In this document: in pieces, positions 14,922-18,770 of the stretch
How positions within the stretch are numbered: the stretch's first letter is position 1
Layout: the number at the start of each line of letters is the position of its first letter
From: an uncultured Oscillospiraceae bacterium
Lineage (GTDB): Bacteria; Bacillota; Clostridia; Oscillospirales; Oscillospiraceae
Direction of reading: 5' to 3'
NCBI GenBank assembly: GCA_934511545.1
Contig: CAKSWM010000005.1
Span: 1 to 18,770, forward strand
Length of the DNA: 18,770 nucleotides
The notes under the pieces: model-generated
The model's input: the letters and a program-made list of their open reading frames with translations, nothing else
Database searches by the model: none
What the model was told of the DNA's origin: nothing
Position numbers and translations under genes: made by a program

Positions 14922-16019
14922 ATGAAAGCAAGGATACGGAAGCTCGTTTTTGAGCCCGGCAGAAGAATAATCGTCATATCCGACATCCACGGCAATCTGC
15001 CCTATCTGCGCGGGCTGCTGGAGAAGCTGCGCTTCTGCGGGCGGGACTACCTTGTTTTCGACGGGGACATGCTCGAAAAGGGCGAGGACAGCCTTGGAAC
15101 GCTGCGCTTTATCATGGAGCTGTGCCGGGGCGGGAATGTCTTTGCCGTCTGCGGTAACTGCGACGGCTGGCACACGCTGCTGCGCGACAGCACGCCGGAG
15201 ATGGATCGTTCTACGCTTGACTATATCGCCAACAGCGCCCATGGTTGGCATGCCGGCCTTCTGCGTCAGATGTGCGATGAGACGGGGCTCCGCGTAACGC
15301 CGGATTCCGACCTGGGCGGGATCAAACGGGCGCTGGAGGGGAATTACGGACAGATGTTCGATTTTCTCGACTCGCTGCCGCATGTTATCGAGACGCCGGA
15401 CTATACCTTTGTCCACGGCGGGCTGTCCGATGGGGCGCCTGAGACATGGGATGCGGCAAAGTGCATGAAAAATGATGATTTTATGGGTCAGGGCCGCTCG
15501 TTTGACAAGTGGGTCATCGTCGGTCACTGGCCCGTTATGCTCTATGGCGGCGGCATCGTCTGTGCAAACCCGATAATCGACAGACAGCGGCATATTATCA
15601 GCATAGACGGGGGCTGCGTTCTCAAGGACGACGGTCAGCTCAACGGCCTTATCATCCCCTGCGCCGGTTCGGAGGATTTTTCGTGGGAGTATTACGACGC
15701 GTTTCCCCGCCGCCGCGCGCTGACTGCGCAGACGGCCTCGGAAAAGAGCTGGTATATCCGCTGGGGCGACAACCGCGTCCGCGTGCTCCGGCACGGCGAG
15801 GAGTTCTGCATGTGCGAGCATAAACGGACGGGCTACCGCATGGAGATCCTGACGAAATACCTGACGCCCGCGCCCGAGGGGGACTATATCACGAACGACT
15901 GCACGGATTACCGTCTGCCCGTAGAGCCGGGAGACGAGCTTTCGATCATTGAGGAAACGAGCCGCGGCGTTTTTGCGAAGAAAAACGGCGTTTCGGGATG
16001 GTACTTCGGGGAGATTTGA
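14922..16019 (+). CDS. PPP-like metallophosphoesterase with C-terminal SH3-like domain
   Basis: A 365-residue calcineurin-like phosphoesterase. The metal-binding blocks are S-D-I-H-G-N (20-25), D-G-D-M (47-50), G-N-C-D (78-81, where G-N-H-D/E is usual), V-H-G-G (164-167) and G-H-W (201-203). The replacement of His by Cys at residue 80 removes the histidine thought to help protonate the leaving group in this family, yet the aspartates and the other histidines are present. The last 40 residues (about 325-365: T-D-Y-R-L-P-V-x-P-G-D-E-L, ending G-W-Y-F-G-E-I) resemble a bacterial SH3 fold. GAGG 7 nt before the ATG overlaps the end of the phosphatase-GNAT gene. Substrate is unknown; serine/threonine phosphoprotein or dinucleotide polyphosphate are possibilities. 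Confidence 0.85.
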   Translation: MKARIRKLVFEPGRRIIVISDIHGNLPYLRGLLEKLRFCGRDYLVFDGDMLEKGEDSLGTLRFIMELCRGGNVFAVCGNCDGWHTLLRDSTPEMDRSTLDYIANSAHGWHAGLLRQMCDETGLRVTPDSDLGGIKRALEGNYGQMFDFLDSLPHVIETPDYTFVHGGLSDGAPETWDAAKCMKNDDFMGQGRSFDKWVIVGHWPVMLYGGGIVCANPIIDRQRHIISIDGGCVLKDDGQLNGLIIPCAGSEDFSWEYYDAFPRRRALTAQTASEKSWYIRWGDNRVRVLRHGEEFCMCEHKRTGYRMEILTKYLTPAPEGDYITNDCTDYRLPVEPGDELSIIEETSRGVFAKKNGVSGWYFGEI

Positions 16020-16031
16020 GTCTTTATTGCT

Positions 16032-16117
16032 CTGCTCCGCAGGGGGTAACTTTTCTTTACCTTATTGCTTCTATTCTTGACTTTTAGCTTTACCAAGCGT
16101 GAGTCTCTTTCAGAGGG
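16032..16117 (+). repeat. AT-rich dyad repeat, copy C, truncated
   Basis: Starts with CTGCTCCGCAGGGGG (16032-16046), identical with copy A for 30 nt through GTAACTTTTCTTTACC. It continues with a pyrimidine-rich spacer and TTTTAGCTTTACCAAGC, then GTCTCTTTCAGAG. The second half of the hairpin seen in copies A and B is missing; structured unit L begins exactly there. The copy starts 12 nt after the phosphoesterase stop codon. Confidence 0.75.
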
Positions 16118-16118
16118 A

Positions 16119-16314
16119 CATACTTTTCCGCTTGTCCGGAAAAGTATGCAAAAGGGACACACAAGGGGGACTCTTACAGAGCCGTCCCCCTTGTGAATCC
16201 CTCTCCTAAGAATCAGCTGGGTACGGGTGTAATCAGCAGTTCTAAGGCGTGACCCTGAAAAGCAAGTGCTATTCGGTCCCATTAATCAATCGTGCTGCTA
16301 TCGCTACGCACGAT
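16119..16314 (+). repeat. Structured repeat unit L with three hairpins
   Basis: Hairpin 1: perfect 12-bp stem 16119-16130 with 16137-16148, loop 6 nt. Hairpin 2: perfect 12-bp stem 16160-16171 with 16184-16195, loop 12 nt. Hairpin 3: stem 16289-16295 with 16308-16314, loop 12 nt. Between hairpins 2 and 3 is a 73-nt stretch following CCTAAG. The same order, spacing and loops recur in unit R on the other strand. Confidence 0.8.
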
Positions 16315-16369
16315 ATTCTTTCAGTGGTACGAGATTTTTTCCATCAATTATCGCACAGCAAATCGTTTT

Positions 16370-16579
16370 CCGCGCGTAGCGTGAGCAGCGCGGTTGATTG
16401 GACGTAACAATTAGCGGATGCCCTTTTGCTTCTGGACCTGCTATTCCAATTTCAAACGGCACCCGTCCATTCCTTAGGAGGGAGAGTCCAGAGAGGGGCG
16501 GCTTTGTAAAAGCCCCTCTCTGGTGTGCTCTTTTGGTTACTTTTCTGCACAAGCAGAAAAGTGGCCCCCTGCGGAGCAG
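16370..16579 (-). repeat. Structured repeat unit R, inverted copy of unit L
   Basis: Read on the minus strand: tag CTGCTCCGCAGGGGG (16579-16565), hairpin 1 (10-bp stem 16562-16553 with 16548-16539, loop 4 nt), hairpin 2 (12-bp stem 16523-16512 with 16499-16488, loop 12 nt), CCTAAG, 73 nt, and hairpin 3 (stem 16393-16388 with 16375-16370, loop 12 nt). The loop of hairpin 3 differs from unit L at two of 12 bases. Stem sequences differ from unit L but stay paired. Confidence 0.8.
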
Positions 16580-16589
16580 ACGCAGTCTG

Positions 16590-16651
16590 GATGCCATCCA
16601 AATTAAAGATAGAAAGAAAAAGTGAGCAAGAAAAGCGCCTCTGCGGAGCAG
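16590..16651 (-). repeat. Dyad-repeat fragment, copy D
   Basis: On the minus strand it begins CTGCTCCGCAG (16651-16641) and continues with a CTTTTCTT and CTTTTTCTTTCTAT pyrimidine-rich spacer like that of copy A, ending before the hairpin. It mirrors copy C at the other end of the region, giving the whole 16032-16651 block inverted ends. Confidence 0.55.
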
Positions 16652-16694
16652 CCCCTCGCCTGATAAGGAAGAAGAAAGAAAAAGGAGAATGAAA

Positions 16695-18608
16695 ATGGAT
16701 CTTGCCGACTTCCTGCCGGTTTCAAAACAGGATATGAACGACCGCGGCTGGTGGTGGTACGATTTTCTCATCGTCACCGGAGACGCTTATGTCGATCATC
16801 CGAGCTTCGGGCCGACGGTCATTGCCCGCGTGCTCGAGAACGAGGGCTTCCGTGTCGCAGTGCTGGCGCAGCCGGACTGGCATTCGACAGAGGCCTTTCT
16901 TGCGATGGGACGGCCCCGCCTCGGCGTCATGATCGGCGGCGGCAATCTTGACTCGATGGTTGCGCACTATACCGCGGCAAAAAAGCGCCGGAGCGAGGAT
17001 TTCTATTCGCCCGGAAAGAAAATGGGTCTGCGTCCCGACCGGGCGACTATCGTCTATGCCAACCGCGCGCGGGAGGCATTCGGCAGCGACATGCCGGTCG
17101 TGATCGGCGGACTGGAGGCGAGCCTGCGCCGCTTCGCTCACTATGATTACTGGGACGACAAGGTGCGCCGCAGCATACTTTTCGACGCGAAGGCGGATCT
17201 GCTGACCTACGGGATGGGAGAATATGCCTCGCGGGAGATCGCGCGGCGGCTGAAAAAGAAGATGCCGGTATCCGAAATGACGGACATCCGCGGCACTGCG
17301 TTTATCGCGCGCGCCGGGTTCGAACGCGAGGGCGCGGTCATGCTGCCGTCGTTCGACGAGGTGAAGCAGGACAAGCGGGCCTATGCCGTCGCGACCAGGG
17401 CCGAATATGACGAGCACGACGCCGTGCGCGGCAGGACGCTCATCCAGCCGCACGGAGACCGGCTGCTTGTCGTCAATCCCCCCGCGCATCCGCTCACGAC
17501 GGAAGAGCTGGACGCGGTCGCCGCACTGCCGTATACGCGTGAGGTACACCCGATATATGACCGGATGGGCGGCGTTCCCGCGATAGAAGAGGTGCGCTTT
17601 TCCGTTATACATAACCGCGGCTGTTTCGGCGCCTGCAACTTCTGCGCACTGGCCTTCCACCAGGGGAGAGCCGTCACGAGCCGAAGCCACGAGAGCGTTA
17701 TCAAGGAGGTCGAGGCGATGACCCGGCACCCGCTGTGGAAGGGCTATGTCTCCGACGTCGGCGGGCCGACGGCAAACTTCCGACACCTGTCCTGCAAGCA
17801 GCAGGAAAAGAACGGGATGTGCGCGGGTAAGCGCTGCCTTGCGCCTGAGCCCTGCCGCAATCTGGACGCCGACCACTCCGACTATCTGGCGCTGCTGCGA
17901 AAGCTACGCGCCGTGCCCGGCGTCAAGAAGGTGTTCGTGCGCAGCGGCATACGCTATGATTATATGCTCGAGGACAAAAACAGCGAGTTTTTCTCCGAGC
18001 TTGTCAAATACCACATCTCCGGCCAGCTCAAGGTCGCGCCCGAGCACTGCATCGACAGCGTGCTCGACTATATGGGCAAGCCGCATATCGGCGTTTATGA
18101 GAAGTTTATGGACAAATACCGCCGGCTGAACCAGCGGTATGAAAAGGAGCAGTATATCGTTCCGTACCTCATGTCGTCGCACCCGGGCAGCACGCTCCGG
18201 GACGCGGTGGCTCTGGCGGAATACCTGCAAAAACGCGGCCGTCAGCCCGAACAGGTGCAGGATTTCTACCCCACGCCGGGCACGATCTCGACCTGCATGT
18301 ATTACACCGGGCTGGATCCGCGCACGATGGAGCCGGTATATGTTGCGAAAACGCCGCACGAGAAGGCGATGCAGCGCGCTCTGCTCCAGTGGAAGCGCCC
18401 GGACAAGCGCCGTCTCGTCATTGAGGCTCTGCGCGAGGCGGGGCGCGAGGATCTGATAGGCTACGGCAAGGACTGCCTCGTCCGCCCGGACGAACCACGG
18501 CGCGGGGACGGAGGCGGCAGACCCGGCGGAAACAGAGCGAAAAAGCCCGCCGCGGCGTCGGAACAGAACAGGCAGAAGCCGCGGCGCAAAAAGAAGGGAT
18601 GGGCATGA
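16695..18608 (+). CDS. ygiQ: YgiQ family radical SAM protein (UPF0313)
   Basis: A 637-residue protein of the UPF0313/YgiQ family. The N-terminal 290 residues hold the family blocks F-L-I-V-T-G-D-A-Y-V-D-H-P-S-F-G and V-I-G-G-L-E-A-S-L-R-R-F-A-H-Y-D-Y-W. The radical SAM cysteines are C310, C314 and C317 in C-F-G-A-C-N-F-C. A further Cys-rich stretch (near residues 374-396, S-C-K and C-A-G-K-R-C-L) and P-E-H-C-I-D follow. The last 35-40 residues are a Lys/Arg/Gly-rich, probably disordered tail. The reaction is not established for the family; some members are reported or proposed to act in tRNA or quinone chemistry, which I cannot decide here. The start at 16695 is preferred because GGAG stands 7 nt upstream; ATG 16689 has it only 1 nt away. 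The stop overlaps the next start as ATGA. Confidence 0.93.
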   Translation: MDLADFLPVSKQDMNDRGWWWYDFLIVTGDAYVDHPSFGPTVIARVLENEGFRVAVLAQPDWHSTEAFLAMGRPRLGVMIGGGNLDSMVAHYTAAKKRRSEDFYSPGKKMGLRPDRATIVYANRAREAFGSDMPVVIGGLEASLRRFAHYDYWDDKVRRSILFDAKADLLTYGMGEYASREIARRLKKKMPVSEMTDIRGTAFIARAGFEREGAVMLPSFDEVKQDKRAYAVATRAEYDEHDAVRGRTLIQPHGDRLLVVNPPAHPLTTEELDAVAALPYTREVHPIYDRMGGVPAIEEVRFSVIHNRGCFGACNFCALAFHQGRAVTSRSHESVIKEVEAMTRHPLWKGYVSDVGGPTANFRHLSCKQQEKNGMCAGKRCLAPEPCRNLDADHSDYLALLRKLRAVPGVKKVFVRSGIRYDYMLEDKNSEFFSELVKYHISGQLKVAPEHCIDSVLDYMGKPHIGVYEKFMDKYRRLNQRYEKEQYIVPYLMSSHPGSTLRDAVALAEYLQKRGRQPEQVQDFYPTPGTISTCMYYTGLDPRTMEPVYVAKTPHEKAMQRALLQWKRPDKRRLVIEALREAGREDLIGYGKDCLVRPDEPRRGDGGGRPGGNRAKKPAAASEQNRQKPRRKKKGWA

Positions 18609-18770
18609 ATTACCTGATATACTGGCTTATTTTTATCAACCTGTTTTCGTTTGTGCTTTTCGGCTCGGACAAGGCAAGGGCAAAAAGGGGCGCCTGGCGC
18701 ATACCGGAAAGAACGCTCATCCTCTCCGCCGTCCTCGGCGGGAGCGTCGGCGCGATGGCCGGTATGCAGG
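18605..18770 (+). CDS. DUF1294 domain-containing membrane protein, N-terminal part
   Basis: The first 55 codons are present. Residues 1-19 form a hydrophobic helix (L-I-Y-W-L-I-F-I-N-L-F-S-F). They are followed by the DUF1294 signature S-D-K-A-R-A-K-R-G-A-W-R-I-P-E (about 22-36) and the start of a second helix with L-G-G-S-V-G-A. The family is made of small (about 90-residue) two-to-three-helix membrane proteins of unknown function. The ATG overlaps the YgiQ stop as ATGA, so the two genes are translationally coupled. The 3' end lies beyond the window. Confidence 0.85.
   Translation, partial: MNYLIYWLIFINLFSFVLFGSDKARAKRGAWRIPERTLILSAVLGGSVGAMAGMQ

Larger units (their letters stand above)
16020..16694. 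other. Gene-free, repeat-built intergenic region
   Basis: About 675 nt between the phosphoesterase and YgiQ genes with no credible coding sequence. Open frames on the minus strand (15908-16282 and 16304-16777) run through hairpins and neighbouring genes and have no convincing start. From left to right it holds a dyad-repeat remnant (16032-16117), structured unit L (16119-16314), a core of about 55 nt, structured unit R inverted (16370-16579) and another tag copy inverted (16590-16651). Base composition is more AT-rich than the flanking genes. I see no clear promoter for the YgiQ gene here. Confidence 0.8.

Noticed and set aside
13742..14995. Open frame of 417 codons on the minus strand opposite the phosphatase-GNAT gene
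   Set aside because: The plus strand has both complete domains with catalytic residues and a good ribosome binding site; the antisense product matches nothing.
16032..16651. CRISPR array or tandem repeats
   Set aside because: Repeats are few, inverted rather than direct, of unequal length and not separated by regular spacers; no cas gene is present.
16304..16777. 157-codon minus-strand frame as a gene
   Set aside because: It starts inside the YgiQ gene, runs through both hairpins of unit R and is low-complexity in its first half. Only its last third looks protein-like, noted as a finding.

Overview
The window reads as chromosome of a high-GC, low-copy-repeat member of the Firmicutes, most likely a Clostridia of the Oscillospiraceae/Ruminococcaceae type. 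The basis is gene content (YmdB, YhaO/YhaN-like pair, PheB-type ACT protein, LysC, YtvI-like permease, HemZ, CsaB), strong GGAGG ribosome binding sites, TTGNNN/TATAAT-type promoters, and GC-rich coding DNA interrupted by AT-rich intergenic repeats. No taxonomic search was possible, so this is inference. All genes look chromosomal; there is no rRNA, tRNA, CRISPR array, transposase or phage gene.

Layout. (1) 1-4150, minus strand: a tightly coupled operon ymdB -> Mre11/YhaO-like nuclease -> Rad50/YhaN-like ATPase with a central membrane hairpin -> membrane-anchored protein cut by the window edge; a good promoter lies at 4121-4150. (2) 4283-7366, minus strand: ACT-domain regulator -> homoserine dehydrogenase -> aspartokinase, the entry to threonine/methionine/lysine synthesis, with a 14-bp hairpin behind it. 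(3) 7405-8472, plus strand: YtvI-like AI-2E-family permease, divergent from region 2. (4) 8480-11260, minus strand: hemZ -> hexapeptide acyltransferase -> PAP2 phosphatase, nearly gapless. (5) 11397-13655: csaB (minus) and a GT4 glycosyltransferase (plus), divergent from overlapping promoters, probably cell-wall glycopolymer genes. (6) 13787-16019, plus strand: a histidine phosphatase-GNAT fusion and a PPP-like phosphoesterase with a C-terminal SH3-like tail, 1 nt apart. (7) 16020-16694: a gene-free, repeat-built stretch. (8) 16695-18770, plus strand: YgiQ-type radical SAM protein, then a DUF1294-type membrane protein cut by the window edge.

The most unusual part is region 7. It contains two inverted copies of one roughly 200-nt unit (about 16119-16314 on plus and 16562-16370 on minus). 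Each copy carries three hairpins in the same order. The stem sequences differ between copies but pairing is kept by changes on both sides, which suggests selection for structure. This unit sits inside a second repeat family (tag CTGCTCCGCAG plus an AT-rich dyad) that also occurs between csaB and hemZ and after the glycosyltransferase, and that supplies the last codons and stop of csaB. This looks like a BIME/MITE-like mobile or structured-RNA element; I cannot match it to a named family from the sequence alone.
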